Shown piece by piece: positions 25,559-32,647 of a DNA stretch of 32,647 nucleotides. The notes under the pieces are model-generated. The model was not told where the DNA came from. It made no database searches and worked only from the letters and a program-made list of their open reading frames with translations. Position 1 is the stretch's first letter; each line of letters opens with the position of its first letter. The translations under genes and the position numbers were made by a program. The stretch is from positions 1 to 32,647 of the forward strand of contig JAPOQH010000029.1 of the NCBI GenBank assembly GCA_026710825.1. The letters run 5' to 3'. The DNA comes from Chloroflexota bacterium. GTDB lineage: Bacteria; Chloroflexota; Dehalococcoidia; Lucifugimonadales; UBA3495.

Positions 25559-27418
25559 ATGCCTGAACCCACCACTCGAATAGTTGAATCCGACGTGCTG
25601 ATCATCGGCGGCGGAATGTCCGGCTGCGGCGCGGCCATCGAGGCCCGTTACTGGGGCGGCGACGACCTGCGCATCGTCATGGTGGACAAGGCCGCCACCG
25701 ACCGCAGCGGCGCCGTCGGCGAGGGGCTTTCCGCCATCAATATGTACATGGGCATGCGTCACGGGTGGAACCAGCCCGAGGACTATGTTGAGTACGTCCG
25801 CAACGACATGATGGGCGTCTCCCGCGAGGACTTGGTGTACGACGTGGCGCGCCACGTGGACAGCAGCGTCCACATGTTTGAGGAGTGGGGGTTGCCGTTC
25901 TGGTACGACGACGAGGGTCTGTACGTGCGTGAGGGTCGCTGGCAGGTGATGATTCACGGCGAGGCCTACAAGCCGATCGTGTCGGAGGCCACCAAGAAAG
26001 CCATCGGCCCGGACAACCACTTCGAGCGGGTTTTCATTTCGCACCTGTTCACCGATTCCGATGATCCCAACCGGATCGCCGGCGCCGTGGGGTTCGGCGT
26101 ACGCGAGGATGTGATCTACATCTTCAAGGCACGCACCGTAATCAGCGCTGCCGGCGGGGCCACGGCGATCTTCCGGCCCCGCAGCGTGGGCGAAGGCATG
26201 GGCCGCACCTGGTACTCCATCTTCGATACCGGCTCGGTGTATGGCCTGATCATCCCGGTGGGCGCGGAAATGACGCAGATGGAGCACCGCTTCGTGCCCA
26301 GCCGGTTCAAGGACTCGTACGGCCCGGTGGGCGCGTGGTCGCAGTTGTTCCGCGCCGACCTGACCAACGCGGCCGGCGAGAACTACTTCATCAACCGCCT
26401 GCCCGAACTCAAGAAGTATGACCCGTACGGATCGGCCTTCCCGACTCCGACACCGCTGCGCAACCACCTGCTGTGGACCGAGATCCAGGCCGGTAACGGG
26501 CCGATCATGCTCAAGACACCCGAGGCCATCGACGCGCTGGCCGCCGGCGACGAGAACCGCAAGCGCGACATCATCGCCGAGGCGTGGGAAGACTTCCTGG
26601 ACATGACGATCTCGCAGGCCATCCTGTGGGCGGCGCACAACATCGCGCCGGAGGAGCGCCCGTCGGAAGTCGTGCTGGCAGAGCCGTACATCATGGGCAG
26701 TCACAGCGGAGAAGCCGGCGCCTGGGTGAGCGGGCCGGAAGACGTTGCGCCCGATGGCTACCACTGGGGCTACAGCAAGATGACGACGGTCAACGGACTG
26801 TTCGCGGCCGGGGACGGCGTGGGCGCGTGCCCGCACAAGTTCTCGTCGGGTTCCTTCACCGAAGGCCGACTGGCCGGCAAGTCCGCGGTGGCGTACGCGC
26901 TGGACAACACCACGCCGCCCAAGGTGGATGACCGCAAGATTGACGAACTGAAGCGGCAGGCGTGGGCGCCGATGGTTACCTTCGAGGAGAACCAGTACGC
27001 ATCCAGCAACCCCGATGTGAACCCCAACTACCTTCTGCCGCGGCAGGGACTCTACCGGCTGCAGAAACTGATGGACGAGTACGTGGCCGGAGTGTCGGCG
27101 GGATTCACCACCAACGAGTCCACGATGCTGCGCGGGCTGGAACTGATGGGCATGTTCCGCGAAGACCTGGAGAAGCTGGGGGCGCGCAGCCGGCACGAGC
27201 TGCTGCGTTGCCACGAGTTGATTCACCGCTCCTGGGTCGCCGAAGCCCATCTGCGGCACATGCTGCATCGGAAAGAGACGCGGTGGCCGGGGTTCTACTA
27301 CCGGAGCGACTACCCCGAGATGGACGAGGCCAACTGGAAGGTGTTCGTCAACTCACGGTACGACGCCGATAAGGGCGAGTGGAACGTGTTCACGCGCGAT
27401 TGCCCGCAGGTTTTCTGA
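25559..27418 (+). CDS. aprA: Adenylylsulfate reductase alpha subunit (FAD)
   Basis: The catalytic flavoprotein subunit of APS reductase, 619 residues. The Rossmann motif DVLIIGGGMSGCGAAIEA (11-28) binds FAD, and GEGLSAINMYMG carries the conserved Asn near the flavin. GRWQVMIHGEAYKPIV and ERVFISHLF are AprA signature stretches, while GDGVGACPHKFSSGSFTEGR is the late FAD-contact region including a conserved histidine. The relation to fumarate reductase flavoproteins is visible, but these signatures and the nearby aprB favour AprA. The start is supported by CAAGGAGTATCCTCAAA. A terminator follows 28 nt after the stop. No sat (ATP sulfurylase) gene or aprM/qmo electron partner is in the window. 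Confidence 0.92.
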   Translation: MPEPTTRIVESDVLIIGGGMSGCGAAIEARYWGGDDLRIVMVDKAATDRSGAVGEGLSAINMYMGMRHGWNQPEDYVEYVRNDMMGVSREDLVYDVARHVDSSVHMFEEWGLPFWYDDEGLYVREGRWQVMIHGEAYKPIVSEATKKAIGPDNHFERVFISHLFTDSDDPNRIAGAVGFGVREDVIYIFKARTVISAAGGATAIFRPRSVGEGMGRTWYSIFDTGSVYGLIIPVGAEMTQMEHRFVPSRFKDSYGPVGAWSQLFRADLTNAAGENYFINRLPELKKYDPYGSAFPTPTPLRNHLLWTEIQAGNGPIMLKTPEAIDALAAGDENRKRDIIAEAWEDFLDMTISQAILWAAHNIAPEERPSEVVLAEPYIMGSHSGEAGAWVSGPEDVAPDGYHWGYSKMTTVNGLFAAGDGVGACPHKFSSGSFTEGRLAGKSAVAYALDNTTPPKVDDRKIDELKRQAWAPMVTFEENQYASSNPDVNPNYLLPRQGLYRLQKLMDEYVAGVSAGFTTNESTMLRGLELMGMFREDLEKLGARSRHELLRCHELIHRSWVAEAHLRHMLHRKETRWPGFYYRSDYPEMDEANWKVFVNSRYDADKGEWNVFTRDCPQVF

Positions 27419-27446
27419 ACCGGCAAGCAGTCTCACCGGTAACAGG

Positions 27447-27480
27447 GTCACCCCGTACTTGATGCGGGGTGACATTTTTT
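27447..27480 (+). terminator. Rho-independent terminator after aprA
   Basis: GTCACCCCG (27447-27455) pairs perfectly with CGGGGTGAC (27465-27473), followed by ATTTTTT. The loop TACTTGATG and its flanks match a palindrome widely seen in intergenic regions of environmental bacteria. It ends 10 nt before the start of the next gene. Confidence 0.85.
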
Positions 27481-27490
27481 GGAGCAGCAC

Positions 27491-28099
27491 ATGAGCACCG
27501 AATCCTCAGCGCCTGATCCCATCGCGATCTTCGAAAAAGCCGCCGTAGCGGTGCATGAGATCATGGCCTGCATCCGGCAGGATCAGAGCGACGCTGCGAC
27601 GCCGTGCGCCGAGTGGAACGTGCGGGATGTCATGAACCATGTGATCGGCGGCGCGGAGGTGCTGGCCGGGAGCCTGGAAGGCAACATGCCGGAGGGTGTG
27701 GGAGGTGTTTCTCCCGTCAGTTCTTACTCGGGCGAGATGGACGTTGCCAGGCTGGCGCAAGCGTACGCAGACGAAACGGCGCGCTCTCTTGCCGGCGCCA
27801 GGCAGCCTGGGGCGATGAGCGCGACGACGCCGGGCGGCATGATGACCGTTCCCCAGTTCCTGATCGCCATGGCGGCGGACCACATCGTCCACGGTTGGGA
27901 CCTGGCGCGAGCCACCGGGCAGGATGAAGCTCTGGATGCCGAAGTGGTTGAGGCCGCATACGCGATGATGACTTCGGCCGAAGGATCAATGTTCGTGGAT
28001 ATGGGCCGTCAAATGGGATTCGTTGGCCCAGCCATCGCCGTGCCGGACGGCGCCAACGTGCAGGACAAGCTGGTCGCCCACATGGGTCGGCAACCGTAG
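27491..28099 (+). CDS. TIGR03086-type metal-binding protein
   Basis: A 202-residue DinB-like four-helix protein of the group related to mycothiol-dependent maleylpyruvate isomerase. CAEWNVRDVMNHV places His50 as the first metal ligand and DHIVHGWDLARATG supplies His131 and His134. Family members are thiol-dependent enzymes or metal-binding proteins, and the true activity is unknown here. ATG at 27491 follows GGAGCAGCAC; the TTG at 27479 in the same frame is less likely. The gene starts 10 nt after the aprA terminator and is followed by a small TfoX-type gene 27 nt downstream. Confidence 0.82.
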   Translation: MSTESSAPDPIAIFEKAAVAVHEIMACIRQDQSDAATPCAEWNVRDVMNHVIGGAEVLAGSLEGNMPEGVGGVSPVSSYSGEMDVARLAQAYADETARSLAGARQPGAMSATTPGGMMTVPQFLIAMAADHIVHGWDLARATGQDEALDAEVVEAAYAMMTSAEGSMFVDMGRQMGFVGPAIAVPDGANVQDKLVAHMGRQP

Positions 28100-28126
28100 C
28101 CGGCTTCAGGGATTGGGACTTCCGCA

Positions 28127-28456
28127 ATGGCCTACGACGAAACGCTGGTCGGGCGCGTTCGCGGCAGTCTTGCTGGGCGTTCCGGCATCGACGAGCGCAG
28201 GATGTTCGGCGGGCTTGCCTTCATGCTGGACGGCAACATGTGCTGCTGCGTGACCGAGCACGGGCTGATGGTGAGGGTTGGGCCCGATGCGTATGAGGAC
28301 GCCCTGGCGCAACCGCACGCGGGGGTAATGGACATGACCGGCCGGCCGATGCGAGGCTGGGTGCTGGTGGAACTTGAGGGCCTGGCGTCCGATGCCTCGT
28401 TAGCGCAGTGGGCGGCGCAGGGCGCGGATTTCGCGGCGACGCTGCCGCCGAAGTAG
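28127..28456 (+). CDS. TfoX N-terminal domain protein
   Basis: A 109-residue protein consisting only of the TfoX/Sxy N-terminal domain: RRMFGGLAFMLDGNMCCCV is the signature segment, followed by LMVRVGPDAYEDAL and GWVLVELEGL. In gamma-proteobacteria TfoX regulates competence, but isolated short copies are widespread and uncharacterised. Three consecutive cysteines (near residues 39-41) stand where many homologues have one; they may bind metal or be redox active. The ribosome site is weak. It converges on the coiled-coil gene, with 11 nt between stop codons. Confidence 0.85.
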   Translation: MAYDETLVGRVRGSLAGRSGIDERRMFGGLAFMLDGNMCCCVTEHGLMVRVGPDAYEDALAQPHAGVMDMTGRPMRGWVLVELEGLASDASLAQWAAQGADFAATLPPK

Positions 28457-28467
28457 TGTGGTCTGTA

Positions 28468-28923
28468 TTAGTCGGCGGGCGCAGGTGCGACCTCTTCGGC
28501 GGGTATGATGACCTGGCCATCGTCGCTATGGACATGGTGGTAGAGCGGCCTGATGGCTGCCAGCAATTCCTGATGACGCCGATCGCTCTGTTCACCGAAC
28601 CGCTCGAACATTTGCAAGGTTTCCTGACGCAACCGCTCCACGGATTCCAGCGTTTGATAATAACGACGGTCCACCAATTCCAGTGTCTGAAAGTGCCGTT
28701 GATCCACCAATTCCAGTGTTTCTCGGTGGCGGCGCTCCACCAGATCGAACGTTTCCTTGTGGCGCTCGTCAACCCTGATTCGCGTTTCCTGGTGCTGACG
28801 GTAGTTGGATTTATCGCGATAATTGGTGGTCCAAATGAACACACCAACCATCATCGTCATCAGGGCGACGATTGCCCCGACGCCGATACCGGTCAGCTGG
28901 ATGAATTCAGCGTTTGGTGTCAT
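28468..28923 (-). CDS. Membrane-anchored hendecad coiled-coil protein, unknown
   Basis: A 151-residue protein with one N-terminal membrane helix (about 10-33), then a charged coiled coil. Residues about 51-115 are built of 11-residue repeats: VDERHKETFDL, VERRHRETLEL, VDQRHFQTLEL, VDRRYYQTLES, VERLRQETLQM, then a worn copy. The 11-residue period (hendecad) favours a right-handed or nearly straight coiled coil rather than a heptad one. The tail is acidic and proline-rich (EEVAPAPAD). With the membrane helix first, the coil probably projects into the cytoplasm or periplasm and oligomerises. No family recognised. It is transcribed divergently from the amidohydrolase. Confidence 0.7.
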   Translation of the reverse strand: MTPNAEFIQLTGIGVGAIVALMTMMVGVFIWTTNYRDKSNYRQHQETRIRVDERHKETFDLVERRHRETLELVDQRHFQTLELVDRRYYQTLESVERLRQETLQMFERFGEQSDRRHQELLAAIRPLYHHVHSDDGQVIIPAEEVAPAPAD

Positions 28924-28990
28924 CTTGCAATTCGTTGCTGGGCGATTGGCCCAATCTTTATCATCACATTTCGCAGGCCTATCTTATCAC

Positions 28991-29009
28991 TGTCCATATA
29001 AAATGGACA
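28991..29009. promoter_or_regulatory. Operator-like palindrome over a -10 region
   Basis: TGTCCAT (28991-28997) and ATGGACA (29003-29009) are perfect inverted repeats across 5 nt. The AT-rich centre contains TAAAAT (28999-29004), a good -10 for the amidohydrolase starting at 29041. A repressor bound here would block that promoter. It lies 68 nt upstream of the divergent coiled-coil gene. Confidence 0.5.
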
Positions 29010-29040
29010 AACTAATCCTCACGTCCACGGAGAGTATTCC

Positions 29041-29886
29041 ATGCAAGCCATTGATATGCACATTCATGTTCCGCGCGAGCCGGGTTTGCCGGAGATCGAG
29101 ATTGAAGCAGAGCTGCTGCGATATTTTCGCGCGCCGCCGCCGCCGAGCGACCCGGCGGAGATGGCCGACAAGTTCCGCGAGCTGGACCTGTTCGGTGTGA
29201 TCTTTTCGGTGGATACGACAACCAACACTGGGGAGAAGCCGGACAGCAACGACTGGGTGGCGAGCATAGTGAACGACCATCCGGACCAGTTCATGGGATT
29301 CGCGTCGGTGGACCCGTGGATGGGCAAGGCGGCATGCTACGAGCTGGAGCGGTCGGTGAAGGAACTGGGTCTCAAGGGGCTCAAGCTGCACCCGATTCAC
29401 CAGGCGTTCTTTCCCAACGACACGAAGTTCTACCCGTTGTACGAGGTTGCCGACGGGCTGGGAATCCCGGTGCTGTTTCACTCGGGATTTGCGGGCGCGG
29501 GTTCGGGCACGCCGGGCGGCAGCGGGCTCAAGCTCAAGTACAGCAAGCCCGTACCCTGCTTTGACGACGTGGCTGCCGATTTTCCGAACATGACCATCAT
29601 CATGGCGCACCCGGCGTGGCCGTGGATCGACGAGCAGATTGCCGTCGCGCTGCACAAGTCCAACGTGTTCCTGGACCTGTCGGGCTGGATGCCGCGGTTC
29701 ATACCGGAGACGCTGATCCGGGAGACCAACACCCGGCTGCAAGACAAGGTGATGTTCGGGTCGGACTACCCGTTCATACAGCCGGACAACTGGCTGGCCG
29801 ACTTCCAGAACATCCAGATGCGGGACCATGTGGTGCCCAAGGTATTGCTGGAGAATGCGCGGCGGGCGCTGAACATCGCGGCGTAG
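29041..29886 (+). CDS. Amidohydrolase family protein (ACMSD-like)
   Basis: A 281-residue TIM-barrel metal-dependent hydrolase or decarboxylase. Metal ligands visible are His7 and His9 (DMHIH), His147 (LFHSG), His190 (IIMAHPAW) and Asp242 (GSDYPF). GLKGLKLHP provides the conserved lysine strand. This set fits the amidohydrolase-2 family, which includes aminocarboxymuconate-semialdehyde decarboxylase and many aromatic-acid decarboxylases; substrate unknown. The ATG at 29041 follows ACGGAGAGTATTCC, a good ribosome site, and an operator-like palindrome lies just upstream. No other pathway gene is adjacent on this strand. Confidence 0.9.
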   Translation: MQAIDMHIHVPREPGLPEIEIEAELLRYFRAPPPPSDPAEMADKFRELDLFGVIFSVDTTTNTGEKPDSNDWVASIVNDHPDQFMGFASVDPWMGKAACYELERSVKELGLKGLKLHPIHQAFFPNDTKFYPLYEVADGLGIPVLFHSGFAGAGSGTPGGSGLKLKYSKPVPCFDDVAADFPNMTIIMAHPAWPWIDEQIAVALHKSNVFLDLSGWMPRFIPETLIRETNTRLQDKVMFGSDYPFIQPDNWLADFQNIQMRDHVVPKVLLENARRALNIAA

Positions 29887-29976
29887 CGGATATCGCCCCA
29901 ATGAACCCTCTCTCGCGGGGGTTACGTAATGTGGCGTTTCACAAGTCTGGTATGCCGAGCCACCGTTTCCGCTTGG

Positions 29977-30006
29977 GTAGAGGGGCGAATCATCATTCGC
30001 CCCTAC
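29977..30006. repeat. Intergenic palindrome, GAATC-type core
   Basis: GTAGAGGGGC, core GAATCATCATTC, then GCCCCTAC, a 30-nt copy with a 2-nt insertion in the left shell. It lies in the 315-nt gap between the convergent amidohydrolase and LLM genes; that gap otherwise holds only the hairpin at 30135. Confidence 0.8.
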
Positions 30007-30134
30007 GAGACCTGAGACAATATCGTTACGTCCTCCGGTGAATCCGAATACCCACCAACAGAAGCATGTCCGATTGGCTCGCCAGCTATTGGTCGAGGTT
30101 GAATGACCCTGTCACGCCGGCCACTGACAAATTG

Positions 30135-30168
30135 AACACCCCCGGCTGGTTTGCTAGCCGGGGGTGTT
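30135..30168. terminator. Strong bidirectional terminator hairpin
   Basis: AACACCCCCGGCT (30135-30147) pairs perfectly, 13 bp, with AGCCGGGGGTGTT (30156-30168) around an 8-nt loop. It sits between convergent genes, 34 nt past the LLM gene stop. T runs are weak on both sides, so its main use may be as a stem-stabilised 3' end. Confidence 0.65.
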
Positions 30169-30201
30169 CTGTGTCCTGCTTGAAGGCTGCTGTAAAAAAA
30201 C

Positions 30202-31353
30202 CTAGCCTTCCTTCAGCGCCGGGATGACCTTGGTGCCGAGGAGCTCGACAGAGCGCATCACGTCCTCGTGGGGCATGTGGCCCTCGTTGCCGTAGATCAG
30301 GATGTAGCCGGGCTCGAGGTCTCGGCGGATGTGCCGCAGCTTCTCGGTTACGGTTTCGGGACTGCCGACGACGATGTTGTAAGCATCTTGCAGGTCCTCA
30401 TAGGACATCCGGCGCCCCATCGTGCCCGTGCCGATCAAAGGCCGCGACATCTTGATGCGCAACGCCTCGCGGGACTGGTATCCAGGAGGGTCGTTGAATT
30501 CCATCGGTCCACGGTTGCGATGGTTCTCGGTCCACAGGAACGTGCGGCCGATTTCCTGGGCGCGCTCGTCCGTGTCGGCGACCAGGCAGCGAATGAGGTA
30601 CCCGAAGTGCTCCGGTCCAGCCTCGTAGCCTTCCGCAGCGGCGGTCTCGTGGTAGATGCCCTTGAGCTGCTTGGTCAGGTCGAGCAGGGAGCCCAGGTTC
30701 ATGTACGGGTAGCGGTGCTGCGCCGCCCAGATCACTGACTCGGGGCTTCCCGTGCCGGGGAACCACACCGGGGGGTGCGGCTTCTGAATCGGGACGACCC
30801 AGGGGTTCACCATGCGGTGAGGCCAGTATTCGCCTTCCCAGCGGAACGGGCCGGGTTCGGTCCAGCACTTCACGATCAGGTCATGGGCTTCCTCGAAACG
30901 CGGGCGGTTCTCGGTAGGCGGGTAGCCCGCGTGGAGCGTCTCCACGGCCGTGCCGCGCACGAAACCGGAGATGATGCGGCCGCCGCTGATGCAGTCCAGC
31001 ATGGCGATCTCTTCGGCCATCTTGACCGGGTCGTTGACCGCGATCACGTTGCCCAGCATCGCGATCTTGGCGCGCTTGGTGCGCTGGGTGATCACGGCGG
31101 CGTCAACGTTAACCGACGGCTTCATGCACCAGTAGGAACTGTGGTGCTCGTTGGACATGATGCCGTCAAAGCCGGCCTCGTCCGCCAACTGATACTGGTC
31201 GTGGTAGTTGGAGTATAGGACGTGGGCCTTCTCTGGATCGAAATAGGTGTTGGGGAAGTGCATCCGCCCCGATTCGTAGGGCGCCAGGTCGTCTTCGGTA
31301 ACGTGGCCATACGGCTGTTCCGAGAACCAGAAAACTTCGAGGTCATGCGCCAT
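30202..31353 (-). CDS. LLM-class flavin-dependent oxidoreductase
   Basis: A 383-residue luciferase-like monooxygenase (bacterial luciferase fold), using FMN or F420. EVFWFSEQPYGH at the start, EAGFDGIMSNEHHSS, the NVIAVNDPVKMAEEIAMLDCISGGRIISGFVRG block, and KPHPPVWFPGTGSPES are typical of the family. It is larger than the 330-residue core, with an inserted loop around 95-110 and a long C-terminal part (RRDLEPGYILIYGNEGHM). The ATG at 31353 has AAGGAGC upstream. It follows an alpha/beta hydrolase gene by 40 nt on the same strand, so an oxygenase and a hydrolase would act in sequence on one compound. The cofE gene at 0.5 kb makes F420 use possible. Confidence 0.92.
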   Translation of the reverse strand: MAHDLEVFWFSEQPYGHVTEDDLAPYESGRMHFPNTYFDPEKAHVLYSNYHDQYQLADEAGFDGIMSNEHHSSYWCMKPSVNVDAAVITQRTKRAKIAMLGNVIAVNDPVKMAEEIAMLDCISGGRIISGFVRGTAVETLHAGYPPTENRPRFEEAHDLIVKCWTEPGPFRWEGEYWPHRMVNPWVVPIQKPHPPVWFPGTGSPESVIWAAQHRYPYMNLGSLLDLTKQLKGIYHETAAAEGYEAGPEHFGYLIRCLVADTDERAQEIGRTFLWTENHRNRGPMEFNDPPGYQSREALRIKMSRPLIGTGTMGRRMSYEDLQDAYNIVVGSPETVTEKLRHIRRDLEPGYILIYGNEGHMPHEDVMRSVELLGTKVIPALKEG

Positions 31354-31393
31354 GATGTTTGCTCCTTGTTGATTGGGCGGTGCGGCGATTGCG

Positions 31394-32188
31394 CTAAAGA
31401 CTGTTCAGGAACCCCGTCACGGCGGCGACGAATTCCCCACGCTTTTCCACGGCCGGTGAGTGTCCGCAGTTGTCAATGATGCGCAGTTGGCTGCCCTGGA
31501 TCGCCTGCTGGAACAGGTGCCCGCATTCCACCGGAATGATGGCGTCCTCATTGCCCCAAACGATCAAGGTGGGCGTTTCCACGCGGGACAGCGTGTGCGG
31601 CAGGCTGGGGTTGTGCAGGTATGGCTTCCAACAAAGTTGCGACGCCGTGATGGCGTTGGAGTGCACCACCAACTGCTCCTCAGGGCTCAGTTCGCGGGTG
31701 TAGTTCTCGTAGTTCGGCACCTGGCTGGGGTCGTGGAATCGCTGCTTGAGCCTGGTGTCGGCGGAGACCATGAAAATCTCCGCTATCTGACCCTCGCGGG
31801 GCCTGATGCCAGCCGCGTCCACCAATATCAGGGCGTCGATATTGTGGTCATCCATTGCTGCCATTTCGGCGGACACCCAGCCGCCCATCGACGACCCCAT
31901 CAGAACGATGTCCTGCAGGCCCAGCGCATCAATGAACATGTGGTTGAAATGGGCCACGTCGCTGATGGTCTTGACCCAATTGGGAGCCTCGGTGCCGTTG
32001 AAACCGGGCTGGCTGGGAACGAATACCGTGTATTCCTCAGCCAGGTCATCGTGGTAAGGCTGCCAGCCGTTGGAGCCGCCGGCGCCGTGGAAAAAGACCA
32101 GTGGCGGGCCGTTGCCCCCCGAATACATTTCGACGGCAGTACCGTTGACATTTACGGTAGTGCGGGAACCGTTCTGAACTGTTGTCAT
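31394..32188 (-). CDS. Alpha/beta hydrolase
   Basis: A 264-residue esterase-like alpha/beta hydrolase. The triad is Ser100 in GSSMGG, Asp215 in VWGNEDAIIP and His243 in CGHSP, and HGAGG near residue 34 forms the oxyanion hole. This set is typical of meta-cleavage-product hydrolases and related C-C or ester hydrolases. It is the first gene of a two-gene minus-strand operon with the LLM oxidoreductase. A promoter with a perfect -35 lies at 32222-32250. The ribosome site CAGGAACGAGAGT is moderate. No signal peptide. Confidence 0.92.
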   Translation of the reverse strand: MTTVQNGSRTTVNVNGTAVEMYSGGNGPPLVFFHGAGGSNGWQPYHDDLAEEYTVFVPSQPGFNGTEAPNWVKTISDVAHFNHMFIDALGLQDIVLMGSSMGGWVSAEMAAMDDHNIDALILVDAAGIRPREGQIAEIFMVSADTRLKQRFHDPSQVPNYENYTRELSPEEQLVVHSNAITASQLCWKPYLHNPSLPHTLSRVETPTLIVWGNEDAIIPVECGHLFQQAIQGSQLRIIDNCGHSPAVEKRGEFVAAVTGFLNSL

Positions 32189-32221
32189 ACTCTCGTTCCT
32201 GTGCGGGGTTGGAATGGCGAT

Positions 32222-32250
32222 ATTCTGTTACAGGGGTAACGGTATGTCAA
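32222..32250 (-). promoter_or_regulatory. Promoter with an internal palindrome (hydrolase/LLM operon)
   Basis: On the minus strand TTGACA (32250-32245), a 17-nt spacer and CAGAAT (32227-32222). The spacer contains the perfect inverted repeat GTTAC-AGGG-GTAAC (plus-strand 32227-32240), well placed for a repressor or activator. Predicted start near 32215. Confidence 0.55.
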
Positions 32251-32647
32251 GGCAACCCGATGTCGGGGGCGACCACCGCCCTGGCCTTTCGACTATTCAC
32301 ATACTGCCGACCCAGTCCGCTCGCGGCCGACTCCAGTCCGCTCATGGTTCGGAACGTCCGCCGGTGGCGGGAGCAGCCGCCGGTCCTCCTCTGGCGGATC
32401 GAACCACGAGCGGACGATGTCTTCAGAACCGCGCTGGGCTCCACACATTTTCCTGGCTGCCGACAATAAAAATACCCTGTGACACTTCCCCCTTGCCCCA
32501 CCATCTACCCATCCGTACCATCTAACTACCAACCGCCCAACTCAATCCCCCGCCCAACCCAAATGCGGCATCCGCAATCCTGAAAATCCTCCAACCTCGG
32601 TAATCCCGATTCTGACAACCACGAACCATCCCAACCCCGCTCCGCCA
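32251..32647. other. Non-coding, strand-asymmetric end of the window
   Basis: About 400 nt without a credible gene. CCAGTCCGCTC occurs twice 21 nt apart (32312, 32333), and GTCCGCTCG recurs inverted at 32407. From about 32480 the plus strand is rich in C and poor in G. At 32572-32618 it has ATCCTGAAAATCCT and TAATCCCGATTCTGACA, words that recall intergenic repeats common in environmental genomes. No terminator or RNA gene was recognised. Confidence 0.4.

Noticed and set aside
25244..27268. Long 674-codon minus-strand frame over aprA
   Set aside because: It is antisense to a well-supported aprA; the composition is that of a shadow frame, with no recognisable motif.
25559..27418. Fumarate reductase or succinate dehydrogenase flavoprotein
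   Set aside because: AprA-specific stretches and the adjacent AprB-type ferredoxin fit adenylylsulfate reductase better.

Overview
The window looks like a piece of an uncultured bacterial chromosome, most likely Chloroflexota close to the SAR202/Dehalococcoidia group. This is an inference from gene content: coenzyme F420 synthesis (cofE), a luciferase-like flavin oxidoreductase, ACMSD-type amidohydrolase, paired dienelactone hydrolases, P450, AprBA, and many short GC-rich palindromes between genes. No rRNA or other decisive marker is present. GC content is high, intergenic gaps are short, and no insertion sequence, phage gene or CRISPR array was seen.

Layout. 1-300: tRNA-Thr and tRNA-Tyr on the minus strand. 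0.5-2.4 kb: cofE converging on dinB. 2.6-5.5 kb: an MFS transporter and a HemL-like PLP enzyme. 5.5-9.7 kb: two small membrane proteins, two tandem dienelactone hydrolases, a jelly-roll-like protein, and a thioredoxin/NHL-repeat protein whose reading frame crosses an in-frame TGA. 9.9-12.1 kb: a small unknown protein and a cytochrome P450. 12.1-14.2 kb (minus): the translation-termination pair prfA-prmC. 14.4-15.3 kb: an unknown protein made of two copies of one domain. 15.4-19.0 kb (minus): lepA followed by two unknown small proteins and a TIR-like nucleotide-binding protein. 19.4-22.6 kb: an RND pump. 22.8-24.5 kb: an overlapping ATPase/Toprim-like pair. 24.6-27.4 kb: aprB and aprA (adenylylsulfate reductase), with a terminator-like hairpin between them. 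27.5-29.9 kb: a TIGR03086-type protein, a TfoX-type protein, a hendecad coiled-coil membrane protein and an amidohydrolase. 30.2-32.2 kb (minus): an alpha/beta hydrolase and LLM-class oxidoreductase operon. The last 460 bases are non-coding and strongly strand-asymmetric.

The most striking observation is the thioredoxin/NHL gene at 8200-9720. A TGA stands exactly where this family has the first cysteine of its redox CxxC motif, giving U-I-N-C. A perfect 7-bp hairpin with an AGUU loop begins 18 nt after the TGA, which fits the bacterial SECIS model. I read it as a selenoprotein with Sec47. TGA is used as the ordinary stop of about ten other genes here, so genome-wide TGA recoding is unlikely. 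The second theme is two candidate defence or signalling modules, the TIR-like cassette behind lepA and the ATPase/Toprim-like pair, on either side of the RND pump. The third is a family of palindromes sharing a GTAGGGGC...GCCCCTAC shell with different self-complementary cores, nearly all placed just after stop codons.
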